Notes: generated from the letters alone by a model not told the origin. 64,000 nucleotides of DNA from Pseudomonas protegens (GCF_003363755.1 NZ_CP031396.1:6108501-6172500), one strand, 5' to 3'; shown: positions 10,028 through 19,119, numbered from the stretch's first letter. Translations and numbers: made by a program.

Positions 10028-10166
10028 GGTAATGGTTTTCCAAGTTATTTTTTTCAGTTAGCTTGGCATGCGAAATCTTCGAGGGCAGTAGGTATGCGGT
10101 CGGCTTTGGCCTGCATATTGTCGGAATCGACCGGCACAAACTCGGCAGTCAATGTGAGGAGTTTCA

Positions 10167-10607
10167 ATGCGCGACCTGGACGTGAAAGATCGGGAAATAC
10201 TCGACATTCTTTCTAAAGAGGCGCGGATCGCCCTGAAGGCCCTGGCCGCGAGAATCGGCTTGTCCAGAAGCGCCACCAGCGAGCGCGTCAGCAACCTTGA
10301 GCGCAATGGTGTGATCAGGGGCTACCGGGCGGATATCGGCGAAATCGACGCCAACGTGATTCGCGCCATGTTTCTGGTATGCCTGAAACGCACCCCGGCC
10401 ATCAGCCTGCTGGACATGCTGGCCCAGCACTCGCAGGTGCGCCGCATCTCTTCGGTCAGTGGCCAGTTGGACCTGGTGATCGAGATCGAATCACGCACCA
10501 TTGATGACCTGAACCGAGTCCGGGATGCCGTGGCCAGCCACGAATCGGTCGAGGACATCACCACCGCCGTGGTCCTTCGCCGCGATATCGATCGACAGAC
10601 CTCCTGA
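10167..10607 (+). CDS. Lrp/AsnC-family transcriptional regulator
   Basis: Regulator of 146 residues. The N-terminal helix-turn-helix is ALKALAARIGLSRSATSERV (about residues 24-43). The C-terminal AsnC ligand-binding domain carries the pattern VSGQLDLVIEIES. AGGAG precedes the ATG. It is divergent from the kinase/lyase fusion, with 139 bases between them. By the usual logic of this family it senses the amino acid that the fusion and the ABC importer handle, and probably controls the divergent promoter (inference). Confidence 0.93.
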   Translation: MRDLDVKDREILDILSKEARIALKALAARIGLSRSATSERVSNLERNGVIRGYRADIGEIDANVIRAMFLVCLKRTPAISLLDMLAQHSQVRRISSVSGQLDLVIEIESRTIDDLNRVRDAVASHESVEDITTAVVLRRDIDRQTS

Positions 10608-10787
10608 TCCGCCGCGGCGGCAAGACTTGATGGCGCGTGCCTGCGGGAAATGCCGTCCACCGCTCAGACGCAGCTGCAATCCACGCTTGGCACCTGATCC
10701 CGGTGGCCTGTCCGTGAAGGCGGGCCAGGCTCTTTACGGCAATCGCAATGTGCCGTGCTGTACAACTCCCATTCGCAAACCATAAAA

Positions 10788-10813
10788 TGAGAAGCATTAT
10801 CATTAATGCGAAT
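10788..10813 (+). promoter_or_regulatory. Probable Fur box upstream of the first ECF sigma gene
   Basis: TGAGAAGCATTATCATTAAT followed by GCGAAT matches the Fur consensus (GATAATGATAATCATTATC, in overlapping 7-1-7 form) at most positions and ends about five bases before the sigma-factor ATG. This position is usual for iron-repressed fecI-type genes in Pseudomonas. Site identity is by eye only. Confidence 0.75.
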
Positions 10814-10818
10814 CTCCC

Positions 10819-11325
10819 ATGCACAACCACAGCCTCTCTTCGCCTGTCGCTCAGCTGTATGCGAACCATCACGGCTGGCTGCGTGGCTGGTTGCATCGGC
10901 GCCTGGGGCACAGCGCCGATGCCGAGGATTTGGCCCACGACACCTTTATCCGCGTGCTGCGGTCCCAGGAAGATGTGCGTGAGCTGCGCCAGCCCATGGC
11001 GTTTCTGGCCACCATCGCCAATGGCTTGCTGATCAATCGCTGGCGTCGTCAGGCCATCGAGCGGGCTTACCTGGAGGCGCTGGCGGCACGGCCGGTGGGG
11101 GAGGAGCCTTCGCCGGAGGAGCGGCATCTGATGATCGAGACCCTGTTGCAGCTGGATTCACTGCTGGTGGGCTTGTCGTCGCGGGTGCGGCAGATTTTCT
11201 TTCTGTCCCAGCTCGATGGCTTGACCTACCCGCAGATCGCCGCGCAGTTGGGCCTGACCGTGGCCCAGGTGCAGCGGGCCATGGGCAAGGCGTTCAGCGT
11301 CTGCTATGCGAGTCTGTTTGAATGA
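10819..11325 (+). CDS. ECF sigma factor, FecI-like
   Basis: RNA polymerase sigma factor of 168 residues. Region 2 is in AEDLAHDTFIRVLRSQ, and region 4 with its helix-turn-helix is in LSRVRQIFFLSQLDGLTYPQIAAQLGLT-type text (residues about 120-150). It probably directs transcription of the downstream TonB receptor when the receptor binds its ligand. A Fur box sits directly upstream. Its stop overlaps the next start (ATGA), coupling it to the anti-sigma gene. Confidence 0.94.
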   Translation: MHNHSLSSPVAQLYANHHGWLRGWLHRRLGHSADAEDLAHDTFIRVLRSQEDVRELRQPMAFLATIANGLLINRWRRQAIERAYLEALAARPVGEEPSPEERHLMIETLLQLDSLLVGLSSRVRQIFFLSQLDGLTYPQIAAQLGLTVAQVQRAMGKAFSVCYASLFE

Positions 11326-12287
11326 GTGGCGTCGCGGTCGATCCCCGGGTGCGGGACAGCGCCATTGGTTGGCTGGTGCGGATGCAGTCCGGGCTGATGA
11401 GCGCCGCGGACCATCAGGCCTTGCAGCAGTGGCGCGAGGCCAGTGCCGAGCATGAGTACGCCTGGCAGCGGGTCAGCGGTTTGCCGCTGATGTTGCAGCC
11501 GGGGGCCCATCTGCTGGCGGATGCCACGGCGCGCCGGGCCTTGCAGGCGGCAGGCGCCGATCCGCAACGGCGGCGCCAGGTGCTCAAGTGCCTGTTGGTG
11601 CTGGGACTGCTGGGAGGCGTGTCCTGGCAGGGGGCGGATTCCACCCTGGTGCGTTCAGCCTTGGCCGGTTATCGCACCGGCATCGGTGAGCGGCGGCGTT
11701 GGGCCCTGGCGGACGGCGGTTCGCTGTGGCTGAACACCGCCAGTGCGGTGAACCTGGACTTGAGTGCGGGGCCGCGCAGCGTGCAGTTGATCGAGGGCGA
11801 GCTGGCCCTGGATACCCCGGCCGGATCGGCCTCCCTGCAACTGCAAACGCCGGATGCGCTGTTGTACAGCCAGGGCGCCCATCTGCTGGTGCGCCATGAT
11901 CGCCAGGGCACTCAGGTGACCGTGCTGCGCGGGTTGGTACAGGTCAGTGCCCGACAGCCGTCGACCCCGCTGCCCTTGCAGGCTGGCTGGCAAACCCGGG
12001 TCGATGGCCGGGGAGTCGGGCGGCCGACTTCCATCGATGTGTTTCTGGCCCAGGCCTGGATGCGCGGCATCCTGCCCGCCGAGCGCATGCGCCTGGATCA
12101 ATTGCTGGCAGAGCTTTCGCGCTATCGTCCGGGCTTTTTACGTTGCAGCGAAGCGGTTGCCGCTTTGCGGGTGACCGGCAGTTTCCAGCTGGACGACACC
12201 GATGCCGCCCTGGCCCTGGTGGCCAATACCCTGCCGGTGCGCATCGAGCGCAGAACCCGTTATTGGGTGACGGTGGTGCCGGCCTGA
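11322..12287 (+). CDS. FecR-type anti-sigma / sigma regulator
   Basis: Inner-membrane regulator of 321 residues. The N-terminal cytoplasmic domain (AIGWLVRMQSGLMSAADHQALQQW) is the DUF4880-like sigma-binding part. A single hydrophobic segment near residues 87-100 (LVLGLLGGVSW) crosses the membrane. The FecR periplasmic domain follows (GERRRWALADGGSLWLNTASAV), ending in an STN-like tail that contacts the receptor's signalling domain. It would relay ligand occupancy from the receptor to the sigma factor. Confidence 0.93.
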   Translation: MSGVAVDPRVRDSAIGWLVRMQSGLMSAADHQALQQWREASAEHEYAWQRVSGLPLMLQPGAHLLADATARRALQAAGADPQRRRQVLKCLLVLGLLGGVSWQGADSTLVRSALAGYRTGIGERRRWALADGGSLWLNTASAVNLDLSAGPRSVQLIEGELALDTPAGSASLQLQTPDALLYSQGAHLLVRHDRQGTQVTVLRGLVQVSARQPSTPLPLQAGWQTRVDGRGVGRPTSIDVFLAQAWMRGILPAERMRLDQLLAELSRYRPGFLRCSEAVAALRVTGSFQLDDTDAALALVANTLPVRIERRTRYWVTVVPA

Positions 12288-12386
12288 ACGTTTTTTTTTT
12301 CACCTGCGCGATAGTTTTTTCGATCTGGCTTGGCCTTCAGGTATTACCCACCGGCACAGGTGGGTTTCGATCCCTAGGAGCCTTGC

Positions 12387-15221
12387 ATGATTTTCCCCGC
12401 TCGTGTCTTGCGTACCCATACCTTCGGCCTGCTGTTGCTCAGCCTGCAACCGCTCTACAGCGAGATGGCGCTGGCGGCCGGCGAACGTCACTACAGCATC
12501 GGCGCCGGTCCCCTGGACCAGGTGCTGTCGCGGTTTGGCGCCGAGGCGGGGATCAGCCTGGCCGGCAGCGCACTGCTTACGGCGGGCAAGACCAGCCAGG
12601 GCCTGCAAGGTGATTTCAATGCCGAAGCGGGCCTCAATCGCCTGCTGGCGGGCACCGGCCTGGGCTACGTGCGCCAGGCCGACGGCGGCTATGCCTTGCG
12701 CCTGCGCTCTGATGCGGTGTCGCTGCCGACGCAGAAGATCAAGGGCGAGAACCCTGACGAGGAGGAGGTGTACCGGGCGCCGCGTTCGTCGGTGTACATC
12801 TCCGCCGACGACCTGCAGCGCTTTGGCGTGGTGTCGGTGGGCGACGTGCTCAAGGGCCAGCCCGGGGTGCAGGTCGGCGACAGCCGCAATGGCGGCGGCC
12901 TGGATGTGAACATTCGCGGCATCCAGGGCCAGAGCCGGGTGGCGGTGACGGTGGACGGTTCGCAACAGGCGCTGGATGTCTATCGCGGTTATGCCGGCAC
13001 CCAGCAACGCAGCTACATCGACCCGGACATGATCAGCGACATCGCCATCGACAAGGGCCCGAGCCTGACCTCCAGCGCCATTGGCGGCACGGTGAAGATG
13101 CGCACCCTCGGCGTCGGCGACATCCTCAAGGACGGTCAGCATGTCGGCCTGCGGCTCAAGGGCGATGTCTGGAACAATGGCGTGGCGCCGGCCCGTCGCG
13201 ACCCTCATTCGAAGACCGAGGATCTGTACGCGGAGCCGCACCAGAGCCGCGGCGGGCTGTTCGGCTCGGACGCGGAGTCCGGCAGTGCCGCGTTTGCCTA
13301 CAGCCATGACTTGTTCGATGTGGTGGCGGCCTACGCCCAGCGCAACCAGGGCAACTATTTCGCCGGCAAGAAGGGCCAGGATCGCTACCGCACCTTTGAC
13401 CGCTACGGCGATGAAGAGACCAGCGTGGCCACCACCTACAATGCCGGGGAAGAGGTGCTGAACTCCTCGTCGAAGACCCAATCGTGGCTGCTCAAGACCA
13501 CCCTGCGCCCAGCGGACGGCCACAGCTTCGACCTCGGCTACCGGCGCTATGACGGGCGCATCGGCGAGATCATGCCCTCGGACATCTTCCGTTTCGGCAC
13601 CGGTGGCATCTATCAGTACCCTCTGGGCCACACCCAGATCGACACCTACACCGCACGCTACAACTACCTGCCCGCGGACAATCCGCTGCTGGACCTGACT
13701 GCCGACCTGTGGCTGACCGATGCGCAAACCAGCCAGTTGAGCGCCTGGTCGGCACCGGCGTCCCAGGCCTATCGCACGGACCGTTCCTGGGCCCGCCAGG
13801 CCAACCGCCGCACGGGCGGCGGTCTGGCCAATACCTCGCGTTTTAGCACCGACTACGGCGACTTGAAGCTGGACCTGGGCGGCTCGTTCCAGCTGGAAGA
13901 ACTGCGTCCGCAGAAGGGCGTGGTCACCACCCAGGACGACATCAACGCCAACCGCAGCTTGCGCGAAGGCTCGCGGCAGGAGTTCAGCTTCAACGGCAAG
14001 CTGGAATACCAGCCGGTGGAGCGCCTGACGCTGTGGGGCGGCGGTCGTTACACCCACTATCGCAGCAAGGACCATGTGGCCAATGCCACGGCGCGCAGAG
14101 AGGAACGCGAACACAGGTACGTGACCGTCTCCAGGCCCGGCGACTATGGCTACCTGATGTGGTTCCCGGACCAGAACGGGCGGTACACCGATGCCACCGA
14201 TCCACGCTTGAACAACGGCATTGTCTTCAACAACACCAACTACCCGTTCGAGGGCACGCCCTATAACCAGTACGGCGCCACCGATACCGAGGTGGGGGAT
14301 TCGCAAGTGGATCGGGTGGTCACCGGCTACAACTATTCCGGCAAGGACAGCAACAGTGGCGGCGCCTTTGCCCCGGCGTTCGGCATCAATCTCGAGGTGC
14401 TGCCGGACACCTTCGTCTATGCCTCCTACACCCAGGGCTTTCGCATGCCTTCGCTGTTCGAAACCGGCTACGGCGTGCAGCAGACCACCCCCGGCAAGGG
14501 CCTCAAGCCCGAGCGTTCAAGCAACTGGGAGATCGGCGCCAGCACCTTGCACAAGGGACTGTTGGTGGATGACGATGCGGCGGCGATCAAGCTCGCCTAC
14601 TTCAACAACAGCATCAAAAACTACATCACCCGCTACTACGACCCGAGCCCGGGCCTGTGGGGCCTGATGCGCTTCAGCAACACCGACAGCTACACCACCC
14701 GCGGCCTGGAACTGCAGACCCACTACGATGCCGGGCGGGTGTTTGCCGACCTGTCGTCCACCTACTACCTGAAGACCGAAACCTGCGACGCGGCCTTCGC
14801 CGCCACCCTGCGCGCCACCAGCAACCCCTACCGGAAAACCGCCGACACCCCGGACTGCACCCCGGGCAGCTTCATGGGGTCCTACACCAACACCCAGAAC
14901 CCGCCGCGCTTTGCCGGCAACCTGACCGCTGGCCTGCGCTTCTTCGACCAGAGCCTGACCCTCGGCACGCGGATTACCTACACCTCGGGGCCCACCGTCA
15001 CCGCCGACAAGCCCTGGCAGACCGGCGCCACCACGCCACAGCTGAACTACCGCGAAGTGGCGCTGGTCGATCTGTTCCTCAACTACAAGCTGCAGGAACA
15101 CGCCAGCCTCAACGTATCGCTGCAAAACCTCACGGATCGCTACTACCTGGACCCGCTGGCGCAGAGCTTCATGCCGGCGCCGGGGCGCACGCTGCGGGTG
15201 GGAATGCAGGCGAAGTTCTGA
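12387..15221 (+). CDS. TonB-dependent receptor with STN signalling domain, heme/hemoglobin type
   Basis: Outer-membrane receptor of 944 residues. After the signal peptide (about 31 residues) comes the STN domain (HYSIGAGPLDQVLSRFGAEA), then the plug (GDVLKGQPGVQVGDSR, VNIRGIQGQSRVAVTVDG) and a 22-strand barrel ending in NLTDRYYLDPL...VGMQAKF. The FRMPSLFE and GLKPERSSNWEIG segments resemble the FRAP and NPxL region of heme receptors, so a heme or hemoprotein ligand is my best guess; HasR-like signalling receptors have this layout. AGGAG precedes the ATG. A hairpin (ACCCACC / GGTGGGT, 12346-12365) lies in the 99-base gap after fecR. No hasA-like hemophore gene follows. Confidence 0.9.
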   Translation: MIFPARVLRTHTFGLLLLSLQPLYSEMALAAGERHYSIGAGPLDQVLSRFGAEAGISLAGSALLTAGKTSQGLQGDFNAEAGLNRLLAGTGLGYVRQADGGYALRLRSDAVSLPTQKIKGENPDEEEVYRAPRSSVYISADDLQRFGVVSVGDVLKGQPGVQVGDSRNGGGLDVNIRGIQGQSRVAVTVDGSQQALDVYRGYAGTQQRSYIDPDMISDIAIDKGPSLTSSAIGGTVKMRTLGVGDILKDGQHVGLRLKGDVWNNGVAPARRDPHSKTEDLYAEPHQSRGGLFGSDAESGSAAFAYSHDLFDVVAAYAQRNQGNYFAGKKGQDRYRTFDRYGDEETSVATTYNAGEEVLNSSSKTQSWLLKTTLRPADGHSFDLGYRRYDGRIGEIMPSDIFRFGTGGIYQYPLGHTQIDTYTARYNYLPADNPLLDLTADLWLTDAQTSQLSAWSAPASQAYRTDRSWARQANRRTGGGLANTSRFSTDYGDLKLDLGGSFQLEELRPQKGVVTTQDDINANRSLREGSRQEFSFNGKLEYQPVERLTLWGGGRYTHYRSKDHVANATARREEREHRYVTVSRPGDYGYLMWFPDQNGRYTDATDPRLNNGIVFNNTNYPFEGTPYNQYGATDTEVGDSQVDRVVTGYNYSGKDSNSGGAFAPAFGINLEVLPDTFVYASYTQGFRMPSLFETGYGVQQTTPGKGLKPERSSNWEIGASTLHKGLLVDDDAAAIKLAYFNNSIKNYITRYYDPSPGLWGLMRFSNTDSYTTRGLELQTHYDAGRVFADLSSTYYLKTETCDAAFAATLRATSNPYRKTADTPDCTPGSFMGSYTNTQNPPRFAGNLTAGLRFFDQSLTLGTRITYTSGPTVTADKPWQTGATTPQLNYREVALVDLFLNYKLQEHASLNVSLQNLTDRYYLDPLAQSFMPAPGRTLRVGMQAKF

Positions 15222-15324
15222 GGGGCCGGCAGTGGCCTGCCGGTTGCGGTGAGTCAACGCGATGGCCATTCAGAGGGCGCTTTTGCGGCTACAGTTTTCA
15301 GTGCCCTGATTGAGAGGAATCCAG

Positions 15325-15789
15325 ATGAACCTTTTGTCTTCTGTATCGCCACCCAAGCCTGTTGCCCTGCTGGGTTATGGCGGTTTGCTGCCGTTTCTCG
15401 GGCTGGCGTTGCTGGCCGTGGTTGCGCACGGACAGCGGCTGTTGTGGTGCCAGGCCCTGGTCAGTTACGGGGCGGTGATCCTGAGTTTTGTCGGAGCCCT
15501 GCATTGGGGCTTTGCCATGATCGCTCCCGGCATGAACGCGCAGCAGCGTCACACACGCTTTATTTGGAGCATCGTCCCTGCGCTGATGGGCTGGGTCGCC
15601 ACCTTGCTGCCGCTGTCATGGGGCGGGCTGTTATTGATTGGCGGATTCTTCGCGCACGGGTGGCATGACCGGCAGCTCTCGCAGGTCATGCACCTACCGG
15701 CCTGGTACCTGCCGATGCGTTTGCGACTGACCATCGTGGCCAGCGCCTGCCTACTGCTGGGTGTGCTCGTGATGGCCATCGGGGGTTAA
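15325..15789 (+). CDS. DUF3429 family membrane protein
   Basis: Small inner-membrane protein of 154 residues with four or five hydrophobic segments. The pattern LGYGGLLPFLGLA, then YGAVILSFVGALHWG, matches DUF3429 proteins, common in Pseudomonas and of unknown function. The start is placed at ATG 15325 because GAGAGG lies eight bases before it; an upstream alternative at 15310 has no such site. A GC-rich dyad with CAACTGCC and GGTGGTTG arms after the stop may terminate the transcript. Confidence 0.82.
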   Translation: MNLLSSVSPPKPVALLGYGGLLPFLGLALLAVVAHGQRLLWCQALVSYGAVILSFVGALHWGFAMIAPGMNAQQRHTRFIWSIVPALMGWVATLLPLSWGGLLLIGGFFAHGWHDRQLSQVMHLPAWYLPMRLRLTIVASACLLLGVLVMAIGG

Positions 15790-15954
15790 GCGCGACGTTC
15801 AACTGCCGCCTCCCACCGAAGGGGCGGTGGTTGAAGCAACAGGCATCGCTGAGCAAGGGCGCAAAGGATCATTCGCTGGATCGGCAAAGAGTTACCAGCC
15901 CCGGCGAGCGGCGGCTGATATCATTCCGGCACTTAAAAAGCCGGGTAGCCCCAC

Positions 15955-16116
15955 ATGAATCGTCGCAAGAAAATCCAGCAGCTATTGAAGGCTCACGCCA
16001 AGAAGGCCAGCGCCAAACTGGCTCCGCAAAAAAAGTCCAAGTACATCAGCAAGGCTGACCGGGCGAAGCTGGCCACCGAGGCCAATGACGACGCTGTGGT
16101 TGTCACTCAGAGCTGA
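15955..16116 (+). CDS. Small basic DUF2986-like protein (53 residues)
   Basis: A 54-codon frame from ATG 15955 to TGA 16116. The product starts MNRRKKIQQLLKAHAKKASA and continues with KLAPQKKSKYISKADRAK: very lysine-rich in the first 40 residues, then a short acidic and hydrophobic tail. This fits the DUF2986 family of small proteobacterial proteins of unknown role. The basic stretch suggests nucleic-acid or ribosome contact (inference). It stands alone between DUF3429 and a convergent zinc-ribbon gene. Confidence 0.8.
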   Translation: MNRRKKIQQLLKAHAKKASAKLAPQKKSKYISKADRAKLATEANDDAVVVTQS

Positions 16117-16261
16117 TCCATTTGCTTGAAGCCCGATGGACCGTTATCTGGCCGACTTGCGCGACGCTCTCTTTTCTCGGGCGGAGCACGCCTCTGGCCA
16201 GCAGAGGCGCGGCCGGGTCAGTTCTACAGAGGGCAGAGCATGGTCTGTACCTTCGATCGAT

Positions 16262-16522
16262 CTAGATCGAGCCGACCGAGCGCAGGTATTTTCGTGCCTG
16301 ACGGCCGGTGATCTCTTCTGGCTCAAGGACATACAGCGAGCTCCAAAGCGGCGGTAAACCCAGCTCCTCCATGTAGGAAGTGAAACAGTTGAACGGCTCG
16401 GTAGCCATGACCTCGGCAGTGAGCCACAGCGATTCGCACTCTTGGCAAACGTACAGAATCTCCTGCGTTGCCCGCACTTGAACCTTGGTCACTTCGCCTT
16501 GTTCGCATTCTGGACAGAGCAT
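16262..16522 (-). CDS. Small zinc-ribbon-like protein, unknown function
   Basis: Protein of 86 residues beginning MLCPECEQGE, with a second cysteine pair CQEC at about residues 26-29. This is a CPxC...CxxC zinc ribbon. The remainder is predicted soluble, ending ITGRQARKYLRSVGSI. I do not recognise a named family. It has its own promoter region, divergent from trmK. Confidence 0.7.
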   Translation of the reverse strand: MLCPECEQGEVTKVQVRATQEILYVCQECESLWLTAEVMATEPFNCFTSYMEELGLPPLWSSLYVLEPEEITGRQARKYLRSVGSI

Positions 16523-16772
16523 TTTTTAGCCCGCAAATATGGGCGCGGAGTCTATCACTGACCAGGGGGCACGCTGCCAGCAACGAAGGTCTGCTTCTGC
16601 TCAGAAACCCGCCATGCAGGACGGTGCTTTCGACCCCGTCACGGAGCGGGCCCTCTGTGCACCACATCCCAGGTTTTGGTCGCATAAATTTGAAATGCCC
16701 GGCATTGCCCGCCAGAATCGCCCCCCGATCCGGCCCTGGCTGGCGGACGTTCGTGGTGAAAAGGGGCAGCAG

Positions 16773-17465
16773 TTGAAGCAACAGACATTGTCCATGCGCC
16801 TGGCGCGTGTGGCGGCGCATGTGCCTGCCGGTGCGCGGCTGGCCGATATTGGCTCGGATCACGGCTACTTGCCGTTGGCCTTGATCAGCCGCGGCGCCAT
16901 CGTTGCGGCGGTGGCCGGGGAGGTGGCGTTGACGCCGTTTCGCTCGGCCCAGCGCGCGGTGCGCGAGAGCGGCATGGAGCAGCAGATCGACGTGCGCCTG
17001 GCCAACGGTCTGGCCGCGATCGAACCGACAGACGGGATCACCGCGATCAGCCTCTGTGGCATGGGCGGCGAGACCATCCGTGACATCCTCGACGGCGGCC
17101 AGGCGCGCTTGAGCGGTGAGGAGCGTCTGATCCTGCAGCCCAACGGCGGCGAGCAGCCGTTGCGCCAATGGCTGATGGAGCATGACTACCAGATCCTCGC
17201 CGAGGAAGTGCTGCGAGAGAACCGCTTCGACTACGAAATCATCGTCGCCGAGCGCGTCGGGCCGGTGCAGTACAGTGCCCGGGAGCTGTACTTTGGCCCG
17301 CTGCAGATGCAGGCCCGCAGCCCGGCGTTCCTGGCCAAGTGGCAGCGCCTGCTGCGGCTGAAGCAGCGCACCCTGGCCAATTTCACTCAAGCCCAGGCCG
17401 TGCCCGAGGACAAGGTGCAAGAGGTCGTCCGCCAGACGCAATGGATCAGCGAATTGCTGGCTTGA
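16773..17465 (+). CDS. trmK: tRNA (adenine(22)-N1)-methyltransferase
   Basis: SAM-dependent methyltransferase that methylates A22 of tRNA; this Pseudomonas form is a homologue of Bacillus TrmK (family knowledge). The SAM-binding motif is ARLADIGSDHGYLPL, followed by the family signature GMGGETIRDIL and LQPNGGEQPLRQWL. The frame is open further upstream, but the family is about 230 residues. TTG 16773, with AAGGGG upstream, gives 230 residues starting at LKQQTLSMRLARV. ATG 16794 is the alternative start. Confidence 0.87.
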   Translation: MKQQTLSMRLARVAAHVPAGARLADIGSDHGYLPLALISRGAIVAAVAGEVALTPFRSAQRAVRESGMEQQIDVRLANGLAAIEPTDGITAISLCGMGGETIRDILDGGQARLSGEERLILQPNGGEQPLRQWLMEHDYQILAEEVLRENRFDYEIIVAERVGPVQYSARELYFGPLQMQARSPAFLAKWQRLLRLKQRTLANFTQAQAVPEDKVQEVVRQTQWISELLA

Positions 17466-17527
17466 GCCGGCGCTTCAAGTGGGCCGCAATGTCCGGGCCC
17501 CAGCGAGAGGGCACGGGGATCGAGCTC

Positions 17528-18232
17528 TCAGATCGAACGCTGGTTGACCCGGGCCATGAGTTGCTCGGCGCTTTCCTTGCGCTCCGAGTAGCGATCCACC
17601 AGGAACGCTTGCTGGTCCCGTAGTACAAGGGTGAACTTCACCAGCTCCTCCATCACGTCGACGACTCGGTCGTAGTAGGCCGAGGGTTTCATCCGCCCCG
17701 ACTCGTCAAATTCCAGGTAGGCCTTCGGCACCGAGGATTGATTGGGGATGGTGAACATGCGCATCCAGCGGCCCAGCACCCGCAGCTGATTGACCACGTT
17801 GAACGACTGCGAGCCGCCGCACACTTGCATCACCGCCAGGGTCTTGCCCTGGGTCGGGCGCACGGCACCGAGCTCCAGGGGAATCCAGTCGATCTGTGCC
17901 TTGAACACCGCCGACATCGCGCCGTGGCGTTCCGGCGAGCACCAGACCTGACCTTCGGACCATTGCACCAGGTCCCGCAGTTGTTGAACCTTGGGATGGT
18001 CCACGGGAGCGTCGTCGGGCAGGGGCAATCCGGACGGATCGAAGATCCGGGTTTCGGCACCCAAGTGCTGCAGCAGGCGCGCGGCTTCTTCGACCAGCAG
18101 GCGGCTGAACGAGCGCTCCCGGGTCGAGCCGTACAGCAGCAGGATGCGCGGTTTGTGCTCGGGCCTGGCGTGCTTGCCATCGAGCAGGGAGAGGTCGAGG
18201 TTGGGCAGGTGTTCTGACAGGTGTTCTGACAT
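17528..18232 (-). CDS. arsH: ArsH, NADPH-dependent FMN reductase of arsenic resistance
   Basis: Flavoprotein of 234 residues. The flavodoxin-like motif LLLYGSTRERSFSRLL binds FMN phosphate, and SPERHGAMSAVFKAQIDWIPL is the ArsH/NADPH-FMN reductase signature. ArsH oxidises trivalent organoarsenicals such as methylarsenite (family knowledge). It is last in the operon, 12 bases after arsC. The N-terminus carries an imperfect repeat, SEHLSEHLP. Confidence 0.94.
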   Translation of the reverse strand: MSEHLSEHLPNLDLSLLDGKHARPEHKPRILLLYGSTRERSFSRLLVEEAARLLQHLGAETRIFDPSGLPLPDDAPVDHPKVQQLRDLVQWSEGQVWCSPERHGAMSAVFKAQIDWIPLELGAVRPTQGKTLAVMQVCGGSQSFNVVNQLRVLGRWMRMFTIPNQSSVPKAYLEFDESGRMKPSAYYDRVVDVMEELVKFTLVLRDQQAFLVDRYSERKESAEQLMARVNQRSI

Positions 18233-18244
18233 GTAGCCTCCGGC

Positions 18245-18715
18245 TCAGAGTGTGCCGATACGGTTCAACTCGTGCTGCAGTTGCTCACGGTTGAGGTGGT
18301 TGAAAGGCAGGCCCAGGAAGGCCCGGCAACGTAGCTCGATGTGCGCCAGGGTGGCGCGGAAGGCGGCGTCGACGCAGGCTTCGTCACCCCGGACGTCGGA
18401 GGGATCTTCCAGGTTCCAGTGGGCCTTGAGTGCGGGGCCGAAGTACACCGGGCAGGCCTCGCCCGCCGCCTTGTCGCAGACGGTAATCACGATGTCGGGC
18501 GGGTTGTCGGCGAAGGCGTCGTTGCCCTTGCTGTACAGGCCGGCGGTGGCGATACCGGCCTGCTCCAGGGTGGCCAGGCTGCGGGGCAGCACCTGGCCCC
18601 TGGGGAAACTGCCGGAACTCAGGGCCTGGAAACCCTGGGGTGCCAGGTGGTTGAACAGGGCTTCGCAGAGGATGCTGCGGCAACTATTGGCTGTGCACAT
18701 GAACAGGACTCGCAT
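18245..18715 (-). CDS. arsC: Arsenate reductase, low-molecular-weight phosphatase type
   Basis: Protein of 156 residues with the P-loop CTANSCRS at residues 7-14 and a distal cysteine pair region (ITVCDKAAGEACPVYFG). This places it in the thioredoxin-linked, LMW-phosphatase-like ArsC class, which reduces arsenate to arsenite for export. It lies 59 bases after arsR. The usual membrane pump gene (arsB or acr3) is not between them or next to them. Confidence 0.93.
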   Translation of the reverse strand: MRVLFMCTANSCRSILCEALFNHLAPQGFQALSSGSFPRGQVLPRSLATLEQAGIATAGLYSKGNDAFADNPPDIVITVCDKAAGEACPVYFGPALKAHWNLEDPSDVRGDEACVDAAFRATLAHIELRCRAFLGLPFNHLNREQLQHELNRIGTL

Positions 18716-18774
18716 GGGGTATTCCTTGCGCTGTGGGCGGATGTCAAAGGCTCAAGACTCACGGGGTTGCGTTA

Positions 18775-19119
18775 TCAGCAGCAGGCGGCGCGGACCGGGC
18801 GTCCCTCCATGTGCTGCAGGCGCAAGGCGTTGTCGCGCAGCCAGTCGCTGTTGGCCCGGAAGGTCACTTGCAGGATTTCCCCGACCCAGGCCGGCAGCTG
18901 CGGGTTGAGGCGGTAATAGACCCATTGCCCCTGGCGCCGGTCGAGCAGCAGGCCGCTGCTGCGCAATTGGGCGAGATGACGGCTGATCTTTGGCTGGCTG
19001 TCGTCGAGGGCGCACATCAACTCGCAGACACACAGCTCACCCTGGTTGGCGATCAGCAGGGTGGCGCGGGCGCGGGTTTCGTCGGCAAGACTCTTGAATA
19101 CGTCGGCAGGCGTCATCAT
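18775..19119 (-). CDS. arsR: ArsR-family metalloregulatory repressor
   Basis: Repressor of about 114 residues from ATG 19119 (or the next codon, also ATG). The winged-helix domain covers FKSLADETRARATLLI...QPKISRHLAQLRSSGLL. Two cysteines in ELCVCELMC form the classical As(III) site (CVCxLxxx) at about residues 30-35, and another cysteine pair ends the protein (AACC). The reading frame is open 30 codons upstream, but that stretch is the operator region, so the internal start is preferred. It should repress its own operon until As(III) binds. Confidence 0.9.
   Translation of the reverse strand: MMTPADVFKSLADETRARATLLIANQGELCVCELMCALDDSQPKISRHLAQLRSSGLLLDRRQGQWVYYRLNPQLPAWVGEILQVTFRANSDWLRDNALRLQHMEGRPVRAACC

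Noticed and set aside
12300..14306. A 668-codon minus-strand open frame across the first TonB receptor gene
   Set aside because: It is antisense to a receptor with complete STN, plug and barrel motifs. Its product is low-complexity V/A/G/R text with no motif, as expected for the opposite strand of a high-GC gene.
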